Positions 1 through 6,542 of a stretch of 6,542 nt of DNA are shown piece after piece. Below the pieces are notes generated by a model. That model was not told the origin of the DNA. It worked only from the letters and a program-made list of their open reading frames with translations, and made no database searches. Origin of the DNA: an uncultured Methylocystaceae bacterium (GTDB lineage: Bacteria; Pseudomonadota; Alphaproteobacteria; Rhizobiales; Beijerinckiaceae); contig CAMFKC010000138.1 in assembly GCA_945956975.1 (NCBI GenBank), forward strand, positions 1 to 6,542. The letters run 5' to 3'. The translations under genes were made by a program, and so were the position numbers. Every line of letters starts with the position of its first letter. Position 1 is the stretch's first letter.

Positions 1-58
1 CGGCGAGGCAGAGATAGGGATACCAGCCGAACAAGGCGTGGTTCAAGAAGTCAGACAT
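1..58 (-). CDS. narI: Respiratory nitrate reductase gamma subunit NarI, N-terminal 19 residues (3' part outside window)
   Basis: The frame from the ATG at 58 reads MSDFLNHALFGWYPYLCLA and runs off the window edge. NarI is the diheme cytochrome b quinol oxidase that anchors NarGH to the inner membrane. The visible part matches the family N-terminus, where a short periplasmic lead with an F-L-N motif and a YPY-type start of transmembrane helix 1 is typical (E. coli begins MQFLNMFFFDIYPYIAG). The heme-ligand histidines lie beyond the window. The call rests on this short match plus its position 10 bases after narJ, the usual narGHJI order. Confidence 0.92.
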   Translation of the reverse strand, partial: MSDFLNHALFGWYPYLCLA

Positions 59-65
59 GTCGCAG

Positions 66-70
66 CCCTC
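66..70 (-). promoter_or_regulatory. Ribosome binding site of narI, overlapping the narJ stop
   Basis: GAGGG begins within the narJ TGA (71-69) and ends 7 bases before the narI ATG at 58. It supports that start and again suggests stop/start coupling. Confidence 0.7.
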
Positions 71-800
71 AGGAGTGAAGCGCCGCCGCGCTGTTTTCGC
101 GCGCGGTTCGGATCTGATTTTCGACGCCAGGCGCGGGACGCCGCCCCTGCCGAAGCTTCGCCGCAAATTCGTCACGACATCCCGCCTGCGGACCGAAGGT
201 CACCGCTTCTTCCTCCCAGGCCGCGTCAAGCGCAGCAAGATCGTCCGGCGCAGGCTCATTTTCTGCTCGCAAGGCGGCGAGAGCTGTTTCGTCAGGTTTT
301 GCGTCAGCGATGGCGACCAGAGCGCGCAGGATCGCTTGGTAGGGCGATTTGCGTTTAGCGAGCCGCTCCGCAAGAGCCGTGAGCACGTGCGCAGTTTCGC
401 CAAGCAGGCAGCGCGCTTCATCAAGCGGCAGCAAAGATAGATACTCCAGGAAAAGAGGTAGAAAATCCGGAAGCTCCTTAGCGTCCGGCGAAAGCCCCTT
501 CTCTTCGTAGATCGTCTTGAGATCGACGAGCGCCTGCCCGCGATCACGGCTATCGCCATGAACATGTTCGAAAAGATGAAGCGACAGGCTTCGCGTGCGG
601 TCGAACAGGTTGTGCCACGTCTCCTGCAGGTCGTAGATGTCGCGCGATCGCAAGTCGGCTATGAGAAGGCCCAGAGCGACGCGATCCCCGTGCGGCGCGA
701 TGCCTTCATCATCGAGCACGGTCTCGATCTCGTCGAGCGCGCCGATCATTTCGGAGCCCGGATGCTGGATCAGGGCAGAGAGAGCGCGAAACGTCTTCAT
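69..800 (-). CDS. narJ: Nitrate reductase molybdenum cofactor assembly chaperone NarJ
   Basis: NarJ is a cytoplasmic, system-specific chaperone of the TorD/DmsD/NarJ group. It binds apo-NarG and the NarGH complex, allows Mo-bisMGD and FS0 insertion, prevents premature docking on NarI, and is not part of the final enzyme. The protein is 243 residues from the ATG at 800 (E. coli NarJ has 236) and mostly helical. Family signatures are visible: FDRTRSLSLHLFEHVHGDSR (about 66-85), followed by DRGQALVDL, then ELPDFLPLFLEYLSLLP (about 109-125). There is no signal peptide or membrane segment. The two adjacent ATGs at 803 and 800 give ATGATG; the second is preferred on ribosome-binding-site spacing, the first would add one Met. 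In either case the start overlaps the narH TGA (1 or 4 bases), so translation is probably coupled. An upstream in-frame ATG at 905 lies inside narH and its added residues are unlike NarJ. The C-terminal tail (about 200-243) is poorly conserved, as is usual. Confidence 0.97.
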   Translation of the reverse strand: MKTFRALSALIQHPGSEMIGALDEIETVLDDEGIAPHGDRVALGLLIADLRSRDIYDLQETWHNLFDRTRSLSLHLFEHVHGDSRDRGQALVDLKTIYEEKGLSPDAKELPDFLPLFLEYLSLLPLDEARCLLGETAHVLTALAERLAKRKSPYQAILRALVAIADAKPDETALAALRAENEPAPDDLAALDAAWEEEAVTFGPQAGCRDEFAAKLRQGRRPAPGVENQIRTARENSAAALHS

Positions 801-2326
801 CATGCGACCTCCATCGGCGTCTTGATTCGTTCGCGCTTCGGCGCGCCGAACAACCCTGTCCCGGTCTCGCCGGCGGAACAGCCATTGCCGAAGGAGAAGC
901 CGCATCCTCCGCGCGTGTCGTAGGCGTCTTCCGTCGCCTCGCGATGCGCGGTGGGAATGACGAAGCGATCTTCATAATTAGCGATTGCCATGTAGCGGTA
1001 CATGTCTTCGATCGTCGCAGCGCTCAGTCCGACTGACTTCGCCACGGCATGGTCGATGACGCCATCGATGGTCTTCGCCCGCATGTAGGCCCGCATCGCG
1101 AGCATCCGCTCGAGCGCGAGCGCAACGGGCGCCTCGTCGCCCGCCGTAAGAAGATTCGCGAGATAGCGCAGCGGAATGCGGAGCGATCGCACATCGGGCA
1201 TCCCGTTTTCGGTCGCCATCTTGCCGGCCTCGGCTGCCGCCTGGATTGGCGAAAGCGGCGGCACGTACCAGACCATCGGCAGCGTGCGGTATTCCGGATG
1301 CAGTGGAAAGGCGATCTTCCATTCCATCGCCATCTTCCATACAGGCGACTTCCGGGCGGCCTCGAGCCAACCCTCGGAAATCCCGTCCTCGCGCGCCTGT
1401 GCGATGACGGCAGGGTCATTCGGATCGCAGAACACCTTCATTTGCGACTCGTAGAGATCGGCTTCGTCGCTGACGCTGGCCGCCTCCTCGATCCGATCGG
1501 CGTCATAGAGCATGACGCCGAGGTAGCGGATACGGCCGACGCAGGTTTCCGAACAGACAGTCGGTTGTCCCGCCTCGATGCGCGGATAGCACATGATGCA
1601 CTTCTCGGACTTGCCCGACGACCAGTTGAAATAGATCTTCTTGTAGGGGCACCCGGAGACGCACATGCGCCAGCCGCGGCACTTTTCCTGATCGATCAGA
1701 ACGATGCCGTCTTCCTCGCGCTTGTAGATCGCGCCGGACGGGCAGGAGGCGACGCAGGCCGGATTGAGGCAGTGCTCGCACAACCGCGGCAGATACATCA
1801 TGAACGTGTTTTGGAACTGCCCGTACATCTCCTTTTGGACACCCTCGAAGTTTGAATCCTTCGAACGCTTTGTGAATTCGCCACCGAGGATTTCTTCCCA
1901 GTTCGGCCCCCACTCGATCTTATCGATACGTTCGCCGGTGATCAGCGACCGCGGCCGCGCCGTCGGAAACGCCTCGCTTTCCTTCGACGTCTGCAGATGC
2001 TCGTAATCGAACGTGAAGGGCTCGTAATAATCGTCGATCTCAGGCAGATCCGGGTTGGCGAATATGTTGGCGAGCACGCGCCACTTCGCGCCGATCCTGG
2101 GTTCGATGCCGCCGTTGGCCCTGCGTTGCCAGCCGCCCTTCCAGCGCTTCTGGTTTTCCCAATCCTTGGGATAGCCGATGCCCGGCTTGGATTCGACATT
2201 GTTGAACCATGCGTATTCCATGCCTTCGCGGCTGGTCCAGACGTTCTTGCAGGTGACGGAGCAGGTGTGACAGCCAATGCACTTGTCCAGATTCAGGACC
2301 ATCGCAATTTGCGCGCGGATTTTCAT
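800..2326 (-). CDS. narH: Respiratory nitrate reductase beta subunit NarH (iron-sulfur subunit)
   Basis: NarH passes electrons from the NarI hemes to NarG through four iron-sulfur clusters on the cytoplasmic face. It has 508 residues, against 512 in E. coli. Four cysteine groups are complete: Cys16, 19, 22, 26 (CIGCHTCSVTC); Cys183, 186, 191, 195 (CEHCLNPACVASC); Cys216, 222, 226 with Trp219 where a fourth cysteine would stand (CRGWRMCVSGC); and Cys243, 246, 258, 262 (CIMC and CSETC). The Trp substitution is normal for the family and gives the single [3Fe-4S] cluster; the other three are [4Fe-4S]. The conserved C-terminal block GGCGFSFGNGC (473-483) is present. The start MKIRAQIAMVLNLDKC is chosen because it matches family N-termini and follows a good AGGAG. 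A frame-extended start at 2389 would add 21 residues (MTRPPRKG...) overlapping narG and unlike any NarH I know. The TGA stop overlaps the narJ start. Confidence 0.99.
   Translation of the reverse strand: MKIRAQIAMVLNLDKCIGCHTCSVTCKNVWTSREGMEYAWFNNVESKPGIGYPKDWENQKRWKGGWQRRANGGIEPRIGAKWRVLANIFANPDLPEIDDYYEPFTFDYEHLQTSKESEAFPTARPRSLITGERIDKIEWGPNWEEILGGEFTKRSKDSNFEGVQKEMYGQFQNTFMMYLPRLCEHCLNPACVASCPSGAIYKREEDGIVLIDQEKCRGWRMCVSGCPYKKIYFNWSSGKSEKCIMCYPRIEAGQPTVCSETCVGRIRYLGVMLYDADRIEEAASVSDEADLYESQMKVFCDPNDPAVIAQAREDGISEGWLEAARKSPVWKMAMEWKIAFPLHPEYRTLPMVWYVPPLSPIQAAAEAGKMATENGMPDVRSLRIPLRYLANLLTAGDEAPVALALERMLAMRAYMRAKTIDGVIDHAVAKSVGLSAATIEDMYRYMAIANYEDRFVIPTAHREATEDAYDTRGGCGFSFGNGCSAGETGTGLFGAPKRERIKTPMEVA
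808..812 (-). promoter_or_regulatory. Ribosome binding site of narJ, inside the narH 3' end
   Basis: GGAGG lies in the last codons of narH. It stands 4 bases before a first ATG (803) and 7 bases before a second ATG (800). The 7-base spacing matches that of the other three genes here and favours the start at 800. Confidence 0.75.
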
Positions 2327-2333
2327 CGTCGTT

Positions 2334-2338
2334 CTCCT
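2334..2338 (-). promoter_or_regulatory. Ribosome binding site of narH, overlapping the narG stop
   Basis: AGGAG lies 7 bases before the narH ATG at 2326, and its first two bases are the last two of the narG TAG stop (2339-2337). It decides the narH start: an in-frame ATG further upstream at 2389, inside narG, is not needed. Ribosomes finishing narG would end on this site, which suggests translational coupling. Confidence 0.8.
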
Positions 2339-5300
2339 ATTCCGCGGCCGCGAAGCGGCGATCGGGCCCTTTCGGGGCGGCCTCGTCAAAGGGGTTTTCC
2401 AGCCATTCGATCTTCGACAACTTGCGGACGATCACGAACTCGTCGCGGTTTGTGCCGATCGTGCCGTAATAGTTGAAGCCGTAACTCTGCTGCGCGTAGC
2501 CGCCGATCATGTGCGTCGGCTTCAGGACCGCGCGCGTCACGGAATTATGGATGCCGCCGCGCTTGCCGGTCGCCTGCGATCCAGGCATGTTCACGATCTT
2601 TTCCTGCGCATGGTACATCATGCACATGCCGTCTTTCACGCGCTGCGAAACCACTGCGCGCGCAACGAGGGCGCCGTTTGAATTGTAGGCCTCGATCCAG
2701 TCGTTATCGACGAGCCCCGCCTTCTTCGCATCGTTCTCGCTGATCCATACGCACGGCCCGCCGCGCGAGAGCGTCAGCATGAGCAGATTGTCCGTGTAAG
2801 TGGAGTGGATGCCCCACTTCTGGTGCGGCGTGATGAAATTGAGGACGATCTGCGCCTCCCCATTGTCGTGCGTTTCGATGACCGGCTTGATCGTGCGCAT
2901 GTCGACCGGCGGGCGGTAAACGCAAAGGGCCTCGCCGAACGCGCGCATCCACAAATGATCCTGGTAGAGCTGCTGGCGTCCCGTCAGGGTGCGCCAGGGG
3001 ATCAGTTCGTGCACATTGGTATAGCCTGCATTGTAGCAGACCTTCTCGCTTTCCAGCCCGGACCAGATCGGCGACGAGATGATCTTGCGTGGCTGCGCGA
3101 CAATGTCGCGATATCTGATCTTCTCGTCCTCCTTGGCCTTTGCGAGATGCGTATGGTCGAGCCCCGTAAAGCCGCCAAGCGAGGCCCAGGCCTTGACGGC
3201 GACTTCGCCATTGGTTTCCGGCGCCAAGGACAGAATGACCTCGCAGGCGTCAATTGCGCTATCGATTTTCGCCAGCCCCTTCGATGGACCGTCTTCACTC
3301 ACAACGCCGTTCAACTCGCGCAGAAACTGGACCTCATGCTTGGTGTCCCAAGCCAGGCCCTTGCCGCCGTTGCCGAGCTTGTCCATCAGCGGGCCGAGCG
3401 ACGTAAACCGCTTGTAGAGGTTCGGATAGTCGCGCTCTACGACGGTGACGTTCGGCATCGTACGACCGGGCATCGGATCGACCTCGCCGCGCTTCCAGTC
3501 TTTCACATCCAGGGCCTGCGCGATCTCGCCGGCCGTATCGTGCATGATGGGCGTGAGAACGGTGTCGAGTTCGACGCCGAGCACTTCGGGCGCGACTTCT
3601 GAAAAGGCCTTCGCGATACCCTTGTAGATCTCCCAATCGGTGCGCGATTCCCATACGGGATCGATCGCTGCCGAGAGGGGGTGAATGAAGGGATGCATGT
3701 CGGATGTGTTGAGGTCGTCCTTTTCGTACCAGGTCGCCGTCGGCAGGACGATGTCGGAATAGACGCATGTCGTGGACATGCGGAAATCGAGCGTGACCAG
3801 AAGATCGAGCTTTCCTTCCGGCGCTTCTTCATGCCAGGCGACTTCCTGCGGCTTCGCGCGCCCCTCCTCGCCAAGATCCTTGCCGAGCACGCCATGTGAC
3901 GTGCCGAGCAGATGCTTCAGGAAATATTCGTGCCCCTTGCCGGAGGATCCCAGAATGTTGGAGCGCCACACGAACATGTTGCGCGGCCAGTTCACGGGAT
4001 TGTCCGGATCGTTGCAGGACATCGGCAGATCGCCGGATTTCAGGGCCTGCGCGACATAATCTTTCGTTACCACGCCTGCGGCTTTGCTTTTGGCGTGGAT
4101 GGTCAAAGGATTGGTCGCGAGCTGCGGGGCGGACGGCAGCCAGCCCATCCGTTCGGCGCGAACATTGTAGTCAATCACGGCGCCGTTCCAGGCGCCTTCC
4201 GGCGCCGTCGGCGAAAGAAGTTCCTTTGGATCGAGCGTTTCGTATCGCCACTGATCAGCATGCGCGTAGAAGAACGACGTTGCGTTCATTTGGCGCGATG
4301 GCCGGCCCCAGTCGAGACCGAACGCGAGTGGCGTCCAGCCGGATTGGGGGCGCAGTTTTTCCTGCCCGACGTAATGCGCCCAGCCCCCGCCGGACTGGCC
4401 GATGCATCCGCACAGCGCAAGCATGTTGATGACGCCCCGATAGTTCATATCGCAATGAAACCAGTGGTTCATCGCGGCCCCGATGATGATCATCGAGCGA
4501 CCATCGGTCTTCTCGGCATTCGAGGCGAACTCGCGCGCGACTTGGATGATCTTGTCCCGCGCAACGCCAGAGATCGTCTCGGCCCAGGCGGGCGTGTACG
4601 GCGTCTGGTCGTCGAAATCGCTGGCGACGTTTGCGCCGCCGAACCCGCGATCCACGCCATAGTTGGCGAGCAGAAGATCGTAGACCGTCGTAACCAGATG
4701 CGGACCCGATGTCGTCGCGATACGCGTCGCAGGAAGCCGGCGCTCGATGATGCTGTCGTGCTTCGTGCCAGCGAAATGATCGTGCTCGATATTGCCGAAG
4801 TATGGAAAGGCGACGTCGACCATCTCGTGGTCGCGATTTTTCATCGATAGTTCGAGATCGGTTTCGGCCCCGGAGGATGCGCGCTCCTCGAGGTTCCATT
4901 TGCCCTTCTCGCCCCAACGGAATCCGACCGAACCATTTGGTGCGATCAGTTCATGGTTGTGCGAGTCGAATGCAAGTGTTTTCCATTCCGGATTGTTCGC
5001 CTCTCCGAGCGCGCCATCGAGATCGCTGGCGCGCAAAAAACGATCGGGGATCAGCCGGCCGTCCTGCTCGACCAGCCGCACCAGCATCGGCAGGTCGGTG
5101 TAACGTTTGACGTAGTTGGTAAAATACGGAACCTGCCGGTCGACATGATATTCCTTGAGGATGACATGTCCCATCGCCATCGCGATGGCGGAGTCCGTGC
5201 CCTGCTTCACGGACAGCCAGATGTCGGCAAATTTCGACGCTTCGGAATAATCCGGACAGATCACCGCGCTCTTGGCGCCCCGATAACGCGCCTCGGTGTA

Positions 5301-6098
5301 GAAATGCGCATCAGGCGTACGCGTCTGCGGGACGTTCGAGCCCCACAGGATCAGAAAGCCGGCATTGTACCAGTCCGCCGATTCTGGAACATCGGTCTGT
5401 TCGCCCCACATCTGCGGAGAGGCTGGCGGAAGATCGCAATACCAATCGTAAAACGACAGGCACACGCCGCCCAAAAGCGACAGGTAGCGGGCGCCGGCAG
5501 CGTAGGAAACCATGGACATGGCCGGAATCGGCGAAAATCCGACTACGCGATCCGGCCCATACTTTTTCACTGTATAGGCGTTCGCAGCAGCGATGATCTC
5601 GTTGACCTCCTCCCAGCTCGAGCGCACGAAGCCGCCGTGGCCGCGCACCCGCATGTAGGACGATCGCTTGCTGTCGTCCTCGACGATCGAGGCCCATGCA
5701 GCGACGGGCGTTCGCAGCATGCGCGCCTCGCGCCAGAGCTTGACGAGACGCGACCGCACCAGTGGGTGCTTCACGCGATTGCCGGAATACAGATACCAGC
5801 TATACGAAGCCCCGCGCGCGCAGCCGCGCGGTTCGTGGTTCGGCAGATCCGGGCGCGTCCGCGGATAGTCCGTCTGCTGCGTCTCCCAGGTCACGATGCC
5901 GCCCTTGACGTAGACCTTCCACGAACAGGAGCCCGTGCAATTGACGCCATGGGTCGAGCGCACGATCTTGTCGTGCTGCCAGCGTTTTCGGTAACTGTCC
6001 TCCCAACTGCGATCCTCGGTCGTGGTAACGCCGTGGCCGTTTGCGAAAGGTTCGCGCGAACGCTTGAAGAAGGTCAGCCGGTCGAGAAACAGGCTCAT
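2337..6098 (-). CDS. narG: Respiratory nitrate reductase alpha subunit NarG (Mo-bisMGD catalytic subunit)
   Basis: NarG reduces nitrate to nitrite in the cytoplasm at a molybdenum bis-MGD centre, taking electrons from NarH. The protein has 1253 residues; E. coli NarG has 1247, and the two look nearly colinear from memory. The N-terminal FS0 [4Fe-4S] site shows His50, Cys54, Cys58 and Cys93 in HGVNCTGSC and RGCARG. Asp222 in SFYDWYCDLPPASPQ corresponds to the E. coli molybdenum ligand Asp222. Other family blocks are GCIGQSGGGWAHYVGQEKL (about 562-580), TATWYEKDDLNTSDMHPF (about 787-805) and the C-terminal NYYGTIGTNRDEF (about 1207-1220) in the molybdopterin-dinucleotide-binding domain. The N-terminus (MSLFLDRLTFFKRSREPF) has no hydrophobic signal core, so the subunit stays in the cytoplasm, unlike Tat-exported archaeal NarG. 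The ATG at 6098 is supported by its ribosome binding site and by matching the E. coli start. The gene ends TAG, 10 bases before narH. Nothing is missing or broken. Confidence 0.99.
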   Translation of the reverse strand: MSLFLDRLTFFKRSREPFANGHGVTTTEDRSWEDSYRKRWQHDKIVRSTHGVNCTGSCSWKVYVKGGIVTWETQQTDYPRTRPDLPNHEPRGCARGASYSWYLYSGNRVKHPLVRSRLVKLWREARMLRTPVAAWASIVEDDSKRSSYMRVRGHGGFVRSSWEEVNEIIAAANAYTVKKYGPDRVVGFSPIPAMSMVSYAAGARYLSLLGGVCLSFYDWYCDLPPASPQMWGEQTDVPESADWYNAGFLILWGSNVPQTRTPDAHFYTEARYRGAKSAVICPDYSEASKFADIWLSVKQGTDSAIAMAMGHVILKEYHVDRQVPYFTNYVKRYTDLPMLVRLVEQDGRLIPDRFLRASDLDGALGEANNPEWKTLAFDSHNHELIAPNGSVGFRWGEKGKWNLEERASSGAETDLELSMKNRDHEMVDVAFPYFGNIEHDHFAGTKHDSIIERRLPATRIATTSGPHLVTTVYDLLLANYGVDRGFGGANVASDFDDQTPYTPAWAETISGVARDKIIQVAREFASNAEKTDGRSMIIIGAAMNHWFHCDMNYRGVINMLALCGCIGQSGGGWAHYVGQEKLRPQSGWTPLAFGLDWGRPSRQMNATSFFYAHADQWRYETLDPKELLSPTAPEGAWNGAVIDYNVRAERMGWLPSAPQLATNPLTIHAKSKAAGVVTKDYVAQALKSGDLPMSCNDPDNPVNWPRNMFVWRSNILGSSGKGHEYFLKHLLGTSHGVLGKDLGEEGRAKPQEVAWHEEAPEGKLDLLVTLDFRMSTTCVYSDIVLPTATWYEKDDLNTSDMHPFIHPLSAAIDPVWESRTDWEIYKGIAKAFSEVAPEVLGVELDTVLTPIMHDTAGEIAQALDVKDWKRGEVDPMPGRTMPNVTVVERDYPNLYKRFTSLGPLMDKLGNGGKGLAWDTKHEVQFLRELNGVVSEDGPSKGLAKIDSAIDACEVILSLAPETNGEVAVKAWASLGGFTGLDHTHLAKAKEDEKIRYRDIVAQPRKIISSPIWSGLESEKVCYNAGYTNVHELIPWRTLTGRQQLYQDHLWMRAFGEALCVYRPPVDMRTIKPVIETHDNGEAQIVLNFITPHQKWGIHSTYTDNLLMLTLSRGGPCVWISENDAKKAGLVDNDWIEAYNSNGALVARAVVSQRVKDGMCMMYHAQEKIVNMPGSQATGKRGGIHNSVTRAVLKPTHMIGGYAQQSYGFNYYGTIGTNRDEFVIVRKLSKIEWLENPFDEAAPKGPDRRFAAAE

Positions 6099-6105
6099 GA
6101 TCGGA

Positions 6106-6109
6106 CTCC
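6106..6109 (-). promoter_or_regulatory. Ribosome binding site of narG
   Basis: A GGAG core lies 7 bases before the narG ATG (minus strand CCGGAGTCCGATC then ATG), inside the 13-base gap after the narK TGA at 6114-6112. It supports the start at 6098. Confidence 0.75.
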
Positions 6110-6111
6110 GG

Positions 6112-6542
6112 TCAGGCAGACGGTTGCGTTGCGGCGGTCGGTTGCATGCGACGTTCGACGTCGTGCAGCAGGCCAGCGCGGCGAGTGTAGAAAAACCACG
6201 TCATTGCAACGCAGCTCACGTAGAACACGAAGAAAGCCCAGAGCGCGGCTTGCGGGCCGCCGGTCGCAGCGATCGACGAGCCGTAGGCCTTTGGGATGAA
6301 GAAGGCGCCGAAAGCTGCAATCGCCGACGTGAAGCCTGTGATCGCCGCGGATTCCTTTTCCGCCTGACGCACACGCACAGTGGCGTCGGCGTCGGGCATA
6401 AGGCGGTCGATCTCCTTGCGCATGATCGCAGGAATCATCTGGAACGTGGACGCATTGCCTATGCCCGTCATGGCGAACAGGAACAGGAAGCAGCCGAGAA
6501 AGCCGTAGAATGCGCCCGGCTGGTCCTTGGCGCCGATGAAGT
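6112..6542 (-). CDS. narK: Nitrate/nitrite transporter NarK family, C-terminal part (5' end outside window)
   Basis: This is the last 142 residues of a major facilitator superfamily nitrate/nitrite transporter of the inner membrane. The reading frame is open to the window edge, so the start is not seen; an internal ATG at 6471 is not the true start because the upstream frame (beginning FIGAKDQPGAFYGF) already matches the family. The fragment holds three likely transmembrane segments, at about fragment residues 11-38, 64-88 and 97-118. Conserved NarK features are the TGIGNASTFQMIP stretch (residues 25-37) and the glycine-rich GFTSAIAAFGAFFIP helix (69-83). A basic, short cytoplasmic tail ends QPSA. 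The family exchanges nitrate for nitrite or co-transports nitrate with protons. Placement 13 bases upstream of narG implies co-transcription and supply of substrate to the cytoplasmic active site. Whether the full protein is a single NarK or a NarK1-NarK2 fusion, as in Paracoccus, cannot be told from this end. Confidence 0.93.
   Translation of the reverse strand, partial: FIGAKDQPGAFYGFLGCFLFLFAMTGIGNASTFQMIPAIMRKEIDRLMPDADATVRVRQAEKESAAITGFTSAIAAFGAFFIPKAYGSSIAATGGPQAALWAFFVFYVSCVAMTWFFYTRRAGLLHDVERRMQPTAATQPSA

Noticed and set aside
801..905. In-frame upstream extension of narJ starting at 905.
   Set aside because: The extra residues (MRLLLRQWLFRRRDRDR...) are the narH C-terminus read in another frame. 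Family length and the ribosome binding site support the start at 800 or 803.
2327..2389. In-frame upstream extension of narH starting at 2389 (21 extra residues).
   Set aside because: It overlaps narG, gives a basic low-complexity leader unlike NarH N-termini, and the start at 2326 has a well-placed AGGAG.
4482..4495. GATGATGATCATC symmetric patch, considered as a regulator site.
   Set aside because: It encodes the conserved SMIIIGA stretch of NarG (consecutive Ile codons) and is not near a promoter.
5175..5190. Perfect 16-base palindrome CGCCATCGCGATGGCG.
   Set aside because: It lies inside narG and encodes part of the conserved AIAMAMGH segment with repeated Ala and Met codons, which explains the symmetry. 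There is no loop or T-tract, so it is not a terminator, and an operator in mid-gene is unlikely.
5811..5831. Alternating CG-rich stretch (GCGCGCGCAGCCGCGCGG region), considered as a hairpin or repeat.
   Set aside because: It encodes the conserved RGCARGA segment around the FS0 ligand Cys93 of NarG, where Arg, Ala, Cys and Gly codons naturally give this composition.
4953..6299. Long open frame of 448 codons on the plus strand, antisense to narG and narK; similar plus-strand frames at 3912-4850, 2805-3602 and 1049-1855.
   Set aside because: For the frames at 4953, 3912 and 1049, the first codon base pairs with the third codon base of narG or narH, which is mostly G or C, so stop codons (all beginning with T) are rare there by geometry. 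The 4953 frame also runs across the narK/narG junction. The translations are Arg/Ala-rich and match no family I recognise, whereas the minus-strand proteins are clearly real.

Overview
The window is a tightly packed, single-strand respiratory nitrate reductase operon. Read on the minus strand, the order is narK (3' end only), narG, narH, narJ, narI (5' end only). Three genes (narG, narH, narJ) are complete, and both edge genes are cut by the window. The DNA is GC-rich with strong G/C preference at third codon positions. The proteins are of the bacterial NarGHI type with the active site in the cytoplasm, as in Enterobacteria, Pseudomonas and many Alpha- and Betaproteobacteria. This points to a facultatively anaerobic or denitrifying Pseudomonadota member. 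Codon style and a narK directly upstream of narGHJI would suit an alphaproteobacterium, but that placement is a guess.

Layout from right to left (direction of transcription): 6542-6112 is the C-terminal 142 residues of a NarK-type nitrate/nitrite transporter. 6098-2337 is NarG, the Mo-bisMGD catalytic subunit. 2326-800 is NarH, the four-cluster iron-sulfur subunit. 800-69 is NarJ, the assembly chaperone (a start three bases upstream at 803 is possible). 58-1 is the first 19 residues of NarI, the diheme cytochrome b membrane anchor. The gaps are 13, 10, minus 1 and 10 bases. No non-coding stretch is long enough for an internal promoter or terminator, and the operon promoter lies outside the window upstream of narK.

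The genes form one working unit. NarK brings nitrate in and exports nitrite. NarI takes electrons from quinol in the membrane and passes them through the NarH clusters to the molybdenum site of NarG, where nitrate becomes nitrite. NarJ holds apo-NarGH until the cofactor is inserted and the complex docks on NarI. Every metal-ligand position I could check in NarG and NarH is intact, so the enzyme should be functional.

I found no mobile element, CRISPR array, RNA gene or unfamiliar system. This is an ordinary core-metabolism region. The points worth noting are small: strikingly uniform ribosome-binding-site spacing with stop/start coupling, which also settles the narJ start, and long antisense open frames that are explained by codon geometry.
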